A program made the position numbers and the translations under genes. A stretch of DNA of 64,000 nt, from NCBI GenBank assembly GCA_002449635.1, contig DJXF01000014.1:19212-83211 (forward strand), written 5' to 3'. The notes under the pieces are model-generated. The model was not told the DNA's origin. It saw only the letters and a list, made by a program, of their open reading frames with translations, and ran no database searches. The stretch's first letter is position 1, and the number at the start of each line of letters is the position of its first letter. Shown here piece by piece: positions 7,749-17,514 of this stretch. The stretch is from Clostridiales bacterium UBA7011 (GTDB lineage Bacteria; Bacillota; Clostridia; Oscillospirales; Butyricicoccaceae).

Positions 7749-7777
7749 TTGTCTTATTTCGGAAAATATGGTAATCT
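7749..7777 (+). promoter_or_regulatory. spo0A promoter
   Basis: TTGTCT (7749-7754), 17 bases, TAATCT (7772-7777): a good vegetative-type promoter 60 bases before the spo0A ATG. An AGTCGAA at 7712-7718 is one base from the 0A-box TGTCGAA, and a short CCGTC/GACGG hairpin sits at 7782-7796. Confidence 0.6.
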
Positions 7778-7836
7778 AAAACCGTCGTAAAGACGGCAAA
7801 TTATTACGGATATGCTGGAAGGCAGGGAATGACATC

Positions 7837-8613
7837 ATGGAGAACAGAATTCGTGTGCTGATTGCCGACGAAGATGCGGAATTTCGCAGGATACTGGGCG
7901 AAACACTGACGAAAGAAAGCGGCGCGGAAATCGTCGGATCGTTTTCGTCGGGCAAGGGATTGGCACAGCAGCTCTTGGACAGTGCGCCGGACGTACTGAT
8001 CATCGACCCGTTGCTGCCGGGTGTGGACGGATTGACCGTTCTGAGAGAGCTAAACGACGCAGCGCCGGCAAAAATGCCGGTTATTTTTGTCCTGAGCGGC
8101 TTCGCCTCACAGGAAACCACAGCGGAGTGCAACGCACTCGGCGTCAGCTTTTATCTGCGCAAGCCGGTGGATGTGCAGGCATTGGCGCAGCGCGTCAGCC
8201 GCTATGGCGGACAGCGCAATTTTTCGCGCACGGCGGCGGTGCGTCTGCCCAACGAGGATCTGGAGATTGAAATGCGCGTCACCAATATCATCCACCAGAT
8301 CGGCGTACCGGCGCACATCAAGGGATATCAATATCTGCGGGAAGCCATTATTATGACAATTCACGACATGGAAGCCATCAATGCCATCACAAAGATATTA
8401 TATCCCACTGTGGCAAAAAAATTCAAAACGACATCCTCTCGTGTGGAACGCGCCATCCGCCATGCCATTGAAGTTGCATGGGATCGCGGCGATGTTGACA
8501 CGCTGCAGGAATATTTCGGCTTTACCGTATCCGGGACAAAGGGAAAGCCGACAAACAGCGAATTCATTTCCATGGTTGCCGACCGGCTGCGGCTGGAGCT
8601 GAAGATCGGCTGA
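7837..8613 (+). CDS. spo0A: Sporulation master regulator Spo0A
   Basis: 258 residues. A receiver domain has an acidic pocket (D11, E12, D13), a phospho-acceptor Asp at about 57 ([12 protein letters not shown]), Ser near 87 and Lys at 109 in YLRKP. A linker leads to the Spo0A-specific C-terminal DNA-binding domain with [36 protein letters not shown] and IEVAW in separate stretches. Phosphorylated Spo0A controls entry into sporulation by binding 0A-boxes. The gene follows spoIVB by 137 bases with its own promoter. Length and motifs are standard, so I am nearly certain of the identity. Confidence 0.97.
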   Translation: MENRIRVLIADEDAEFRRILGETLTKESGAEIVGSFSSGKGLAQQLLDSAPDVLIIDPLLPGVDGLTVLRELNDAAPAKMPVIFVLSGFASQETTAECNALGVSFYLRKPVDVQALAQRVSRYGGQRNFSRTAAVRLPNEDLEIEMRVTNIIHQIGVPAHIKGYQYLREAIIMTIHDMEAINAITKILYPTVAKKFKTTSSRVERAIRHAIEVAWDRGDVDTLQEYFGFTVSGTKGKPTNSEFISMVADRLRLELKIG

Positions 8614-8650
8614 TCCTGAGAGTATCATAGAATCCCTTCTCTTTACGCCT

Positions 8651-8677
8651 GAGCCGCGAACAGCTTTTCCGCGGTTC
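8651..8677 (+). terminator. Hairpin after spo0A
   Basis: An 8-bp stem (8651-8658 with 8670-8677, one wobble), followed nine bases on by seven T residues. It touches the stop codon of the convergent sulfatase gene, so it is a moderate candidate. Confidence 0.45.
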
Positions 8678-10583
8678 AAGGTGTATTTTTTTGCGCATAA
8701 TAATCGCTCTTGAGCAGGAGATTGCTGATCTCAATAAAATCCTGTGCATATTTGTTCTGTTTTGTCAAATCCGTCTGCGCCGCTGCGCCCTCATAAAACT
8801 CGTAGCTCACGCTTCCGTTTTCGCAGACCACATAGTTGTCAATCCAGCTGCCGTCGCTGAAAATTGCACAGCCGGCATAGTCGGGATCAAAGGCATCCCG
8901 GCCGAGATACGGGATATCCGATGTCAGGCCGAACAGGTTGAGAAGTGTCGGTGCGATATCGGCGGTATGAATCGTTTTGTCGACGGTCATCGGCGTCAGG
9001 TCTGACGACCAGATGAAAAACGGTGTTTTTTCGATCATCAGGTCGACAGGGACATCGGACAGCTCGCGAACCCGGTCCTGATCCTTCATTGTATAGGAAT
9101 AATGATCGGTAAAACCGATGATGACGGTGTTTTCCAGCAGGTTGTCCTGCTTGAGCTGATCGATCAGCTGTGCGAAAAAGTCATCGAGCAGTTTCATTTT
9201 CGCGTAGTAATAGCCCACTTCATCGCATTTGTCAATTCCCTTGAACTGAGGATATTTTTGGATGGCATACCGTGAGACGGAGTCCTGTGAGGAATAGGGC
9301 ATATGCGCGTTGCGCGAGATGATAAATTGAAAAAACGGCGTTTTGCCGAGCAGCTCCTGGCGCATTTCGGGATTGGTCACCACAAAGGAATCCTCATACA
9401 GTTCTTCGGAAAACGAATTTTTGTGATCCGCATAGTTCGGATAGTCTGAATAGGAAAAATAATTTTCATAGCCCATAGCGGGATCCATCACACCGCGGCT
9501 GTAAAAGGACGGGAGGTTGTAATGGAACGCATTTGCAGTATAACCCGCCCGCCGGAACGTATTCGGCAGACTTTCATTAAAATGATTGTTGCAGTAGGAA
9601 AAGGTGAGGCTGCCGTCTGTCGGAGAATAGATGCCGGTGTTGGCCGCAAATTCCGAGTTAAAGGTGCGCACGCTTCCGTACAGGGGCGTGTACATATTGC
9701 TGAATGAAATGCCCTCTCGCATCAGGCGGCAGAGCGTCGGCGTGACCTGCTCGCTGATTGTCCAGTCATCCGCGCTTTCCATGAGCACAAGGATAACATT
9801 TTTTCCCGCAAAACGGCCGGTCATATCGTTGGGCTTTGACTGACCGCGTTCGGCAAAATACGATTCGATTTTTGCGAGCCGCTGTGTCTCCTCCGAGCGG
9901 TTTTCCGGCAGCTGCGGTTCGATCAGGTGAACCCAGACATCCCGCCCGGCTGCGTGGTACAGACCGCAGAGGGAGTAGACCTTGTGTGCATCATACATGA
10001 GATCATAAGCACGGCGCAGAGATTTTGCGGCAAAATAGTCCGTGTCGAGCCCCCGCGCCTGGTTGTCCTCCGCACAGGAGGCATTGAGCAGATCGGGCAG
10101 TGCTGCGACGGCAGTCAGGGCACAGACGGCATAAATCAGAACGCGAAAACGGCTCACTTTGACAGCGGGACGCATCAGGCACGCGAGTATGCCCCAGACA
10201 AGCAGCAGCAGGACGCTGACGACAAAGCCGGCGGACAGATAGTCGAATGCCGAGTCGGCGAACGCCGCGCCGTCGCGCAGATAGCGCAGGTCGTTGAGCC
10301 ACATGAATTTACCGAAAATCCGGAAGTATCCGGCTTGAACAGCTGCGAGTACCGCGGAGAAATAATAGAGCAGAACAAACAAAATGCGCGCAGGCTTTTG
10401 CGGCAGGAGGAACAGAAATCCGGCGAGAATTCCTGCCCAGATGGCGGAAAATGCCAGCGCATACGCGGAAACATCGGTAAACAGATATAGAACAAGTTCC
10501 GGCAGCAGAAATGAAAGCCAGGGGATCAGAAACGCAGCGGCAGCTGTGCGGCAAAACCGGTGGAGCGCGGAGTGCTGTTGCAT
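8676..10583 (-). CDS. LTA synthase-family membrane sulfatase (phosphoglycerol transferase-like)
   Basis: 635 residues. Four to five N-terminal membrane helices (about residues 1-190) precede an extracellular alkaline-phosphatase/sulfatase domain. Visible: GKNVILVLMESADDW (metal-site Glu), SVRTFNSEFAANTG (putative nucleophile Thr), SRNAHMPY, and IIGFTDHYSYT near the C-terminus (metal Asp and His). This is the layout of LtaS-type enzymes that transfer phosphoglycerol from phosphatidylglycerol to a polymer or glycolipid. Start at 10583 follows AAAGGAAG; an ATG 45 bases upstream lacks a ribosome site. It is a single-gene unit. Whether it polymerises lipoteichoic acid or decorates another glycan cannot be decided here. 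Confidence 0.85.
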   Translation of the reverse strand: MQQHSALHRFCRTAAAAFLIPWLSFLLPELVLYLFTDVSAYALAFSAIWAGILAGFLFLLPQKPARILFVLLYYFSAVLAAVQAGYFRIFGKFMWLNDLRYLRDGAAFADSAFDYLSAGFVVSVLLLLVWGILACLMRPAVKVSRFRVLIYAVCALTAVAALPDLLNASCAEDNQARGLDTDYFAAKSLRRAYDLMYDAHKVYSLCGLYHAAGRDVWVHLIEPQLPENRSEETQRLAKIESYFAERGQSKPNDMTGRFAGKNVILVLMESADDWTISEQVTPTLCRLMREGISFSNMYTPLYGSVRTFNSEFAANTGIYSPTDGSLTFSYCNNHFNESLPNTFRRAGYTANAFHYNLPSFYSRGVMDPAMGYENYFSYSDYPNYADHKNSFSEELYEDSFVVTNPEMRQELLGKTPFFQFIISRNAHMPYSSQDSVSRYAIQKYPQFKGIDKCDEVGYYYAKMKLLDDFFAQLIDQLKQDNLLENTVIIGFTDHYSYTMKDQDRVRELSDVPVDLMIEKTPFFIWSSDLTPMTVDKTIHTADIAPTLLNLFGLTSDIPYLGRDAFDPDYAGCAIFSDGSWIDNYVVCENGSVSYEFYEGAAAQTDLTKQNKYAQDFIEISNLLLKSDYYAQKNTP

Positions 10584-10755
10584 AGGGGGAAACTTCCTTT
10601 CAAAAATCAACTGACGACATTTTATCAATTTGGAAAACCGCTGTCAATTTCCGGCGCGAAAAAATGCACGGCTTTGTCTGCCGAAAAATACAGACCTCCG
10701 CATTTATCACCGCCATTTTTGCCGCAATGACTGGTAATTCAGCCGGGAGGCATGC

Positions 10756-10761
10756 TATAAT
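10756..10761 (+). promoter_or_regulatory. polA -10 element
   Basis: A consensus TATAAT lies 32 bases before the polA ATG. No good -35 is visible at the usual distance. Confidence 0.5.
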
Positions 10762-10792
10762 AAAAATGTTTACTGTGTGAGGAGGGCGAAGA

Positions 10793-13426
10793 ATGAAGCT
10801 GATGGTAATTGACGGCAACAGTATGCTCAACCGCGCGTTTTACGGCGTCCGCCTGATGAGCAACCACGAGGGTCTGTTTACCAATGCGGTGTACGGATTC
10901 GTGGCGACATTGCTCAAGCTGCAGGCCGACCATGCGCCGGACCGCATTGTTGTCTGCTTTGATGTCAGAGAAAAGACATTCCGCCACAAGGAATATGAGG
11001 GATATAAGGGAACACGCAAGGGCATGCCGGACGAACTGGCGCAGCAGCTTCCGCTCATCCGTGAGGTTCTCGACGCGATGGGCATTCCGCGCATGGAGAA
11101 GCCGGGATTTGAGGCGGACGATTTGCTCGGCACGCTCAGCCGGCAGGCAAACGAGCGCGGCGACAGCTGTCTGCTGGTGACGGGAGACAAGGACGCGCTG
11201 CAGCTCATCGGAGGCGGAACGTCTGTTTTGCTTGCAGTGACGCGCCGCGGACAGACCACCACGACGGAATACACGACAGAGGTGTTCCGCGAGCAGTACG
11301 GCTTTGACCCGATCCATATGATTGATCTCAAGGCGCTGATGGGCGACACCTCGGACAACATTCCGGGCGTGCCCGGCATTGGCGAAAAGACCGCAATGGG
11401 GCTGATTCGGAAATTCCATACGGTACAGGCGGTGTACGACAATATTGACGATCCGTTTATCAAAAAGGGTCAGCGCACGCGCCTGCTGGACGGGCGGGAC
11501 AGCGCAGAGCAGAGCCGCCATCTGGTGACGATTGTGCGCGATGTGCCGCTGGAAACAAATGTCGGAGACCTGCCGCCGATGCAAAGGGACGAGGCGGCGT
11601 TATATCAGCTGTTTACGCGGCTGGAGTTCAAGAATTTTCTCTCGCGCATGGACCTGCACGCGCCGGAGGAGGTCAGGCAGGCCGCACCCGAACGGGAGAT
11701 CCGCCGCGTGCGGGAAGAGAGCGCACAGTCACTGCTCGCGGCACTGGAGGGAACGGATTCGGTCGTTCTCACCGCACCGCAGTCGCTCTGCGCGGTCTGC
11801 CTGCTGGAAAACAACACGGCGCATCTGCTGCGCGCCGATCAGGTTGGCACGCAGGCATGGCATGAACTGCTCGTTCAGCTGTTTTCGGGACGCTATTTGC
11901 TGACCGTGCACGATGGCAAGCCGTATCTGACCGCTCTGCTCGAGGAGGGCATCGAGCCGGCGGACTTTGCCTTTGACACGGCGCTGGGCGCGTATCTGCT
12001 CAATCCCGCGGAAAACGGCTATGCGCTGGAGAAGGTGGCGTTGGGCTATTTGCAGCGTGAGCTTCCGCCCGCGTCTGACTACGAGGCGGACGATGCGTTT
12101 TCTCCGCTCGGCGGGGAACAGGCGGCGGAACAGACGCTGTGCGCACATGCCGCCGCAGTTGCGCAGCTGGCGGAAATCATTGCCCCGAAAATTGACGAGG
12201 AGGGCATGCACACGCTGTATTATGAGATCGAGCTGCCGCTTGAAATGGTGCTTGCTTCGATGCAGCACATCGGCTTTCAGGCGGATGCCGACGCCCTGCG
12301 CGCCTTTGGCGAAAAGCTGTCCGCCCGCATTGATGAACTGACCGCGCAGATTTACGAGCAGGCGGGACATGCGTTCAACATTCAATCCACGCGCAATCTC
12401 GGCACAGTCCTGTTCGATGAGCTCGGGCTTCCGGTCATTAAAAAGACAAAGACAGGCTATTCCACCAACATTGATGTGCTCGAGGCACTCAAAGGATATC
12501 ATCCGCTGGTCGGCATGGTCATCGAATACCGGCAGCTGACCAAGCTGCGCTCGACGTATGTGGACGGTCTGCTCAAGGTCATCGGTGAGGACGGACGCAT
12601 TCATTCGACGTTCCAGCAGATGGTGACCGCGACCGGACGGCTGAGTTCGGTCAATCCGAATCTGCAGAACATTCCGGTGCGGCAGGAGCTGGGAAGTGAG
12701 CTGCGGCACATGTTCGCGGCGAAAGACGGCTGTGTGCTCGTCGATGCGGATTATTCCCAGATCGAGCTGCGTGTCCTCGCGCATATTGCAGGGGACGAGG
12801 CGATGATTGAGGCCTTTCGTTCCGGCATGGACATCCATGCGGCGACTGCGGCGCAGGTGTTCCATGTGCCGCCGGAGGAGGTCACGCCTGCCATGCGCCG
12901 TTCGTCCAAGGCGGTCAATTTCGGCATTGTCTACGGTATTTCCGCTTTCTCACTGGCAGGGGATATCGGCGTATCGGTCAAGCAGGCGGGCGAATATATT
13001 GACAATTATCTGCGCGTCTATCACGGGGTGCGCGACTATATGGAATCCATCAAAAAACAGGCAAAGGAGGATGGCTATGTCAGCTCGATGTTCGGGCGCA
13101 GACGCTATCTGCCGGAGCTGAAATCGAAAAACTTCAACATCCGTTCGTTCGGCGAGCGCGTCGCGCTCAACACCCCGATTCAGGGAACGGCGGCAGATAT
13201 CATTAAAATCGCAATGGTGCGCGTTTACCGCCGGCTGAAGGAGGAAAAGCTGCGCAGCCGTCTGATTCTGCAGGTGCACGACGAACTGATTCTCGAGACA
13301 CCGCGGGAGGAAGCGGAACGCGCGGCACAGCTGCTGCGCGAGGAAATGGAAGCGGCGTGCAGGCTGTCTGTCCCGCTGCGCGCGGATGCCGCGTGGGGCA
13401 CAGACTGGTATGCAGCGAAGGGGTAA
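10793..13426 (+). CDS. polA: DNA polymerase I
   Basis: 877 residues. The 5'-3' exonuclease/FEN domain (about 1-290) shows VIDGNSMLNRAFYG, KGTRKGMPDEL, FEADDLLGTL and the helix-hairpin-helix PGVPGIGEKTA. The middle region (about 300-470) has the 3'-5' exonuclease fold but no DxE metal motif, so proofreading is probably lost, as in several Gram-positive enzymes. The polymerase domain has DADYSQIELRVLAH, RRSSKAVNFGIVYG and QVHDELILE. It fills gaps and removes RNA primers. GGAGGG precedes the ATG. The next gene starts 4 bases after the stop, so polA heads a unit with the phosphatase-like gene and rimI. Confidence 0.97.
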   Translation: MKLMVIDGNSMLNRAFYGVRLMSNHEGLFTNAVYGFVATLLKLQADHAPDRIVVCFDVREKTFRHKEYEGYKGTRKGMPDELAQQLPLIREVLDAMGIPRMEKPGFEADDLLGTLSRQANERGDSCLLVTGDKDALQLIGGGTSVLLAVTRRGQTTTTEYTTEVFREQYGFDPIHMIDLKALMGDTSDNIPGVPGIGEKTAMGLIRKFHTVQAVYDNIDDPFIKKGQRTRLLDGRDSAEQSRHLVTIVRDVPLETNVGDLPPMQRDEAALYQLFTRLEFKNFLSRMDLHAPEEVRQAAPEREIRRVREESAQSLLAALEGTDSVVLTAPQSLCAVCLLENNTAHLLRADQVGTQAWHELLVQLFSGRYLLTVHDGKPYLTALLEEGIEPADFAFDTALGAYLLNPAENGYALEKVALGYLQRELPPASDYEADDAFSPLGGEQAAEQTLCAHAAAVAQLAEIIAPKIDEEGMHTLYYEIELPLEMVLASMQHIGFQADADALRAFGEKLSARIDELTAQIYEQAGHAFNIQSTRNLGTVLFDELGLPVIKKTKTGYSTNIDVLEALKGYHPLVGMVIEYRQLTKLRSTYVDGLLKVIGEDGRIHSTFQQMVTATGRLSSVNPNLQNIPVRQELGSELRHMFAAKDGCVLVDADYSQIELRVLAHIAGDEAMIEAFRSGMDIHAATAAQVFHVPPEEVTPAMRRSSKAVNFGIVYGISAFSLAGDIGVSVKQAGEYIDNYLRVYHGVRDYMESIKKQAKEDGYVSSMFGRRRYLPELKSKNFNIRSFGERVALNTPIQGTAADIIKIAMVRVYRRLKEEKLRSRLILQVHDELILETPREEAERAAQLLREEMEAACRLSVPLRADAAWGTDWYAAKG

Positions 13427-13429
13427 TGT

Positions 13430-13801
13430 ATGATTCTGTTTGTCGATATCAACGATGTTTGCCGTGCGCCCGCCGCCGCACGGATTTACCGGAGTCTGCA
13501 TCAAAAACCGGCGCACAGCGCAGGCGTATATGCGGACGAAGGCGCGGCGCTCGGTGCGGGAATCTGTCCCGAGCTGCTTTCCGGCCACACGGCGCGTGTG
13601 CTGTCCGGCAGTGTGCTGGACAAGGCGGATGAAGTCTGGTGTGTCACGGGGGCGATTGCCCGCCATTTGGCGCAGGAGCATCCGCGGCAGGCGCACAAAA
13701 TTCACGCGATGCGCGATGTGGATGATCCGTTCGGCGGAGGCAGGACCGCATACGAACACTGCATCCGGCAGATTCGTGCGCAGGTGGAGGAAATGGAATG
13801 A
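13430..13801 (+). CDS. Low-molecular-weight phosphatase-like protein lacking the catalytic Cys
   Basis: 123 residues resembling low-molecular-weight protein tyrosine/arginine phosphatases. The N-terminal strand and P-loop region read ILFVDINDVCRAPAA, aligning with the family's LFVCxGNxCRSP, and the C-terminal VDDPFGGGRTAYEHC aligns with the DPFG general-acid loop. The residue at the position of the nucleophilic Cys (CX5R) is Asp6, while Arg12 and the second Cys (11) are kept, and the Gly-Asn and Ser positions are also changed. So it is probably not a Cys-dependent phosphatase. It starts 4 bases after polA and overlaps rimI by ATGA, pointing to co-translation. Function unknown; a pseudo-phosphatase or binding role is speculation. 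Confidence 0.7.
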   Translation: MILFVDINDVCRAPAAARIYRSLHQKPAHSAGVYADEGAALGAGICPELLSGHTARVLSGSVLDKADEVWCVTGAIARHLAQEHPRQAHKIHAMRDVDDPFGGGRTAYEHCIRQIRAQVEEME

Positions 13802-14247
13802 GCATTCACATCGTTCCGTTTGCCGCAGAGCATATTCCTGCCGTCGCGGACATCGAGCGGGCGTGCTTTGCCGATCCGTGGACAGAGGACGGCCTGCGGG
13901 AGGAGCTGGACAACAGCTGCGCGCGGTTTCTGACCGCAGTCGGCCCGTCGGGCGCTGTCGCAGGGTATATCGGCTGTCATACGGTGCTGGACGAGGGCTA
14001 TATCACCAATGTGGCCGTGTCACCTGCGTTTCGGCGCCGCGGGATCGGAAGGCAGCTCGTTCAGACGCTGCTTGCGCGGTCAGATGACCTTTCGTTTGTC
14101 ACACTCGAGGTGCGCGCCTCCAATCAGCCTGCGATTGCGCTGTATACAGCCTGCGGCTTTCGTCCGGTGGGCACACGGCGGCGGTTTTATTCGCACCCGG
14201 CAGAGGATGCGCTGCTGATGACCTGGTTCCGCGAAAAAGACACATAA
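13798..14247 (+). CDS. rimI: Ribosomal protein S18 alanine N-acetyltransferase
   Basis: 149-residue GNAT protein. Visible are VADIERACFADPWTEDGLREEL at the N-terminus (in segments), the acetyl-CoA loop VSPAFRRRGIGRQLVQTLL (about 77-95), LEVRASNQPAIALYTACGFRPVGTRRRFY in segments, and a C-terminal tail typical of RimI. It acetylates the N-terminal Ala of ribosomal protein S18; in many Firmicutes it lies next to tsaD/tsaB, as here (84 bases before tsaD). The start overlaps the preceding stop as ATGA. Another GNAT substrate is possible but the neighbourhood supports RimI. Confidence 0.85.
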   Translation: MSIHIVPFAAEHIPAVADIERACFADPWTEDGLREELDNSCARFLTAVGPSGAVAGYIGCHTVLDEGYITNVAVSPAFRRRGIGRQLVQTLLARSDDLSFVTLEVRASNQPAIALYTACGFRPVGTRRRFYSHPAEDALLMTWFREKDT

Positions 14248-14330
14248 ACGCGGACGGAACTGCGTATACGCGCTTTTTGAGCACAAGAAATAAGGGATGC
14301 CAACGGGCGTTCATTTAAGAAGGATAGGGC

Positions 14331-15383
14331 ATGAAAATTTTAGCATTTGAGTCGTCGTGCGATGAAACCGCGGCAGCGGTCATCGAGGACGGCAGAAGTA
14401 TCTGTTCCAACATTATCAACTCGCAGGCGGAGGAGCACGCCTTATACGGCGGTGTCGTGCCGGAGATCGCAAGCCGCGGGCATGCAGAGGCGATCAGCGC
14501 AGTGGCACATGCGGCGGTGCGGGAGGCAGGCATGACGTTTGCCGAGGTCGATGCGATTGCCGCGACCTGTGCGCCCGGACTGATCGGCGCGCTGCTGGTC
14601 GGTGCGAATTACGCCAAATCACTTGCGTGGTCACTGGGCAAGCCGTTTATTCCGGTGCACCATATCCGCGGACATATTGCCGCGAACCTGCTGGCGTTTC
14701 CGCAGCTGAGACCGCCGTTTCTGTGCCTGTCGGCGTCGGGCGGCTCGTCGATGATCGTGCTGGTACGCGACTACACGGATATGGAAATCCTCGGCGGAAC
14801 GCGCGATGATGCCGCGGGCGAGGCGTTTGACAAGGTGGCGCGTGTGCTCGGCGTGGGCTATCCGGGCGGACCGAAGATTGACAGGCTGGCGCAGGGCGGA
14901 AATGACAAGGCGTATGATCTTCCGCGTTCGCATGTCGCGGGCGCGCCGCTGGATTTTTCGTTTTCCGGACTCAAAACGGCGGTCATCAACCTTGCGCACA
15001 ATGCGGAGCAGAAGGGCGAAACCATAGATGTGCACGATCTCGCCGCTTCGTTTTCGGCGGCGGTCAGCGACACGCTTGTGCCGCGTCTGAAGCTGGCGGC
15101 GGAGCAGACAGGTGTGCGAACGCTGGTGGCGGCGGGCGGCGTTGCTGCCAATTCGCGGCTGCGCGCAGATCTGGAACGAATGGCGTCGGAGATGGGCGTT
15201 CCGATTTATATGCCGCCGCTCAGTTTGTGCGGAGACAACGCCGCTATGATCGGCGCACAGGCATATTATGAATATCTTGCAGGAAACACCGGCACGATTT
15301 GGCAGAATGCCTTTGCCACGGCGGAAATCTCAGAAAAAATCTGTCAAAAGAACGGAATTGCAAAAAAACGCACAAAACGGTAG
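14331..15383 (+). CDS. tsaD: tRNA N6-adenosine threonylcarbamoyltransferase TsaD
   Basis: 350 residues of the ASKHA fold: LAFESSCDETAAAV at the N-terminus, GGVVPEIASRGH (about 40-51), the metal ligands H111 and H115 in HHIRGH, SASGGSSMIVLV, GEAFDKVARVLG and the C-terminal AGGVAANSRLR and PLSLCGDNAAMIG. It transfers the threonylcarbamoyl group to A37 of ANN-decoding tRNAs, working with TsaB and TsaE, which are not in this window. Length is normal. It follows rimI by 84 bases, with a weak ribosome site (AAGGATAGGGC) before the ATG. Confidence 0.96.
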   Translation: MKILAFESSCDETAAAVIEDGRSICSNIINSQAEEHALYGGVVPEIASRGHAEAISAVAHAAVREAGMTFAEVDAIAATCAPGLIGALLVGANYAKSLAWSLGKPFIPVHHIRGHIAANLLAFPQLRPPFLCLSASGGSSMIVLVRDYTDMEILGGTRDDAAGEAFDKVARVLGVGYPGGPKIDRLAQGGNDKAYDLPRSHVAGAPLDFSFSGLKTAVINLAHNAEQKGETIDVHDLAASFSAAVSDTLVPRLKLAAEQTGVRTLVAAGGVAANSRLRADLERMASEMGVPIYMPPLSLCGDNAAMIGAQAYYEYLAGNTGTIWQNAFATAEISEKICQKNGIAKKRTKR

Positions 15384-15387
15384 AATT

Positions 15388-15402
15388 ATCATGTGAAATG
15401 AT
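15388..15402. promoter_or_regulatory. Short inverted repeat upstream of aconitase
   Basis: ATCAT-N5-ATGAT, extendable imperfectly to ATTATCAT/ATGATGTAAT, lies just after tsaD and ~150 bases before the aconitase start. It could be an operator for a metal- or citrate-responsive regulator; weak evidence. Confidence 0.3.
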
Positions 15403-15553
15403 GTAATATAGAAATGGTTTATCAAAATCTGCGGACCTTCGGCAAATTCGGCCGCTTTCGTCCGATCGTTGTTTTTTCGGAGCGGACAGCAACCGGTTTG
15501 CAGGAAATGTTTCTGCGAAATTCACGGAAATAAGAAATAAAGGAGCTTTCAAT

Positions 15554-17476
15554 ATGGGAATGACGATTGCAGAGAAAATTCTGAAGGCGCATCTGGTTGA
15601 CGGCGAGATGGTCAAGGGACAGGAAATCGGCCTGCGCATTGACCAGACGCTGACGCAGGACGCGACGGGTACCATGGCATATCTCCAGTTTGAGGCGATG
15701 GGGGTCGATCAGGTCAAGACGGAGCGTTCTGTCGCATATATCGACCACAACACGCTGCAGTCCGGCTTTGAAAATGCGGACGATCATAAGTTCATCGGCA
15801 CCTGCGCGAAAAAGCACGGCATTTATTTCTCCAAGCCGGGCAACGGCATCTGCCATCAGGTACATCTGGAACGCTTCGGCAAGCCGGGCAAGACGCTGAT
15901 CGGCTCGGATTCCCATACGCCGACGGGCGGCGGCATCGGCATGCTGGCATTCGGCGCAGGCGGTCTGGATGTCGCAGTTGCCATGGGCGGCGGCGCATAC
16001 TACATTCCGATGCCGAAGATGGTGCGCGTGACGCTGACCGGCAGGCTGCAGCCGTGGGTTGCGGCAAAGGACATCATTCTCGAGGTACTGCGTCAGATGA
16101 CCGTCAAGGGCGGCGTCGGCAAGATTGTCGAGTATGCCGGACCGGGCGTCGCCACACTGTCTGTTCCGGAGCGCGCAACCATCACCAACATGGGTGCAGA
16201 GCTGGGCGCGACGACATCGGTATTCCCGTCAGACGAGGTGACACGCGAATTCCTGCGCGCACAGGGACGTGAAGAGGACTACACGCCGCTCGCTTCCGAT
16301 CCGGATGCGGTTTACGACGAGGAGTATACCGTCGATCTGGACAGGCTGGCACCGCTGGCCGCCAAGCCGCACATGCCGGACAACGTCGAGTCGGTGGAAT
16401 CTATCGGCAAAATCCGCATCAATCAGGTATGTATCGGCTCATGCACCAATTCGTCCTATCTGGATATGATGAAGGTCGCGGCAATTCTGAAGGGCAGAAA
16501 GGTTCATCCGGATGTCTCGCTGACCATTTCCCCGGGTTCCATGCAGGTGTTCAACATGCTTGCGAAGAACGGCGCGCTGTCGGACATCATTCAGGCGGGC
16601 GCACGCATTCTGGAATGTGCCTGCGGTCCGTGCATCGGCATGGGACAGTCGCCGGAGTCAGCGGGTGTTTCGCTGCGCACCTTTAACCGCAACTTTGAGG
16701 GCAGAAGCGGCACGCAGGACGCGAAAATCTACCTTGTTTCGCCGGAGACGGCGGCGGCTTCCGCCATTGCAGGCGTACTGACCGATCCGCGTGAGCTGGG
16801 CGAGCCGGTACACATTGACATGCCGGAGACCTTTGTCATTGACGACGGCATGATCATTTCGCCGGCGGAGAATCCGGAAGAGGTTGAAGTCATCAAGGGA
16901 CCGAACATCAAGGAATTTCCGCTCGGCCATGAGCTGGAGGAAGCAATCTCCGCCAAAGTTATGCTCAAGACGGAGGACAACATCACGACCGACCACATTC
17001 TGCCGGCCGGCTCCAAGCTGCTGCCCTATCGTTCCAATATTCCGTATTATTCGGATTACTGCTTCATCCACGTCGACCCGAAGTTCCCGGCACGCTGCAA
17101 GGAATACGGCGGCGGCGTGATTATCGGCGGGGCAAACTATGGTCAGGGCTCGTCGCGAGAGCACGCAGCGCTTGTTCCGCTGTATCTGGGTATTCGTGCG
17201 GTCATTGCCAAGTCGTTTGCCCGTATCCACAAGGCCAACCTCGTCAATTCCGGCATCATTCCGCTGACGTTCAAGAATCCGGCGGATTACGATGATATCA
17301 GCCTGCTTGACGGCATTACGTTCCCGCATATCCGCGAGGAAATTGCAGCCGGAAGGGATGTTACGGTTGTGGCCGGCGGCAAAACCTTCCTGACGGAGTG
17401 TGAGCTGTCTGACCGTCAGCGCGGCGCGATTCTCGAGGGCGGCACGCTGAATTACACCAGAAAGCACAACGCATAA
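15554..17476 (+). CDS. acn: Aconitate hydratase
   Basis: 640 residues, of the shorter mitochondrial-like aconitase type rather than the ~900-residue AcnA. It isomerises citrate to isocitrate on a 4Fe-4S cluster. Cluster ligands are visible at [11 protein letters not shown] and ACGPCIGMG; substrate residues appear in [11 protein letters not shown] and in [15 protein letters not shown] of the C-terminal swivel domain. A good AAAGGAG site precedes the ATG. It is followed 38 bases later by NADP-isocitrate dehydrogenase, so the two make 2-oxoglutarate in an oxidative half-cycle that feeds glutamate and arginine synthesis. 3-isopropylmalate or homoaconitate dehydratase is less likely given the single-chain layout and the icd neighbour. 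Confidence 0.93.
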   Translation: MGMTIAEKILKAHLVDGEMVKGQEIGLRIDQTLTQDATGTMAYLQFEAMGVDQVKTERSVAYIDHNTLQSGFENADDHKFIGTCAKKHGIYFSKPGNGICHQVHLERFGKPGKTLIGSDSHTPTGGGIGMLAFGAGGLDVAVAMGGGAYYIPMPKMVRVTLTGRLQPWVAAKDIILEVLRQMTVKGGVGKIVEYAGPGVATLSVPERATITNMGAELGATTSVFPSDEVTREFLRAQGREEDYTPLASDPDAVYDEEYTVDLDRLAPLAAKPHMPDNVESVESIGKIRINQVCIGSCTNSSYLDMMKVAAILKGRKVHPDVSLTISPGSMQVFNMLAKNGALSDIIQAGARILECACGPCIGMGQSPESAGVSLRTFNRNFEGRSGTQDAKIYLVSPETAAASAIAGVLTDPRELGEPVHIDMPETFVIDDGMIISPAENPEEVEVIKGPNIKEFPLGHELEEAISAKVMLKTEDNITTDHILPAGSKLLPYRSNIPYYSDYCFIHVDPKFPARCKEYGGGVIIGGANYGQGSSREHAALVPLYLGIRAVIAKSFARIHKANLVNSGIIPLTFKNPADYDDISLLDGITFPHIREEIAAGRDVTVVAGGKTFLTECELSDRQRGAILEGGTLNYTRKHNA

Positions 17477-17514
17477 CCGGCACAGCGAGAGAAAACAGGA
17501 GGCAGATTTCCACC

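Noticed and set aside
9522..9843. Plus-strand small frames within the sulfatase gene
   Set aside because: They lie antisense to a strongly supported membrane sulfatase and carry no motif.
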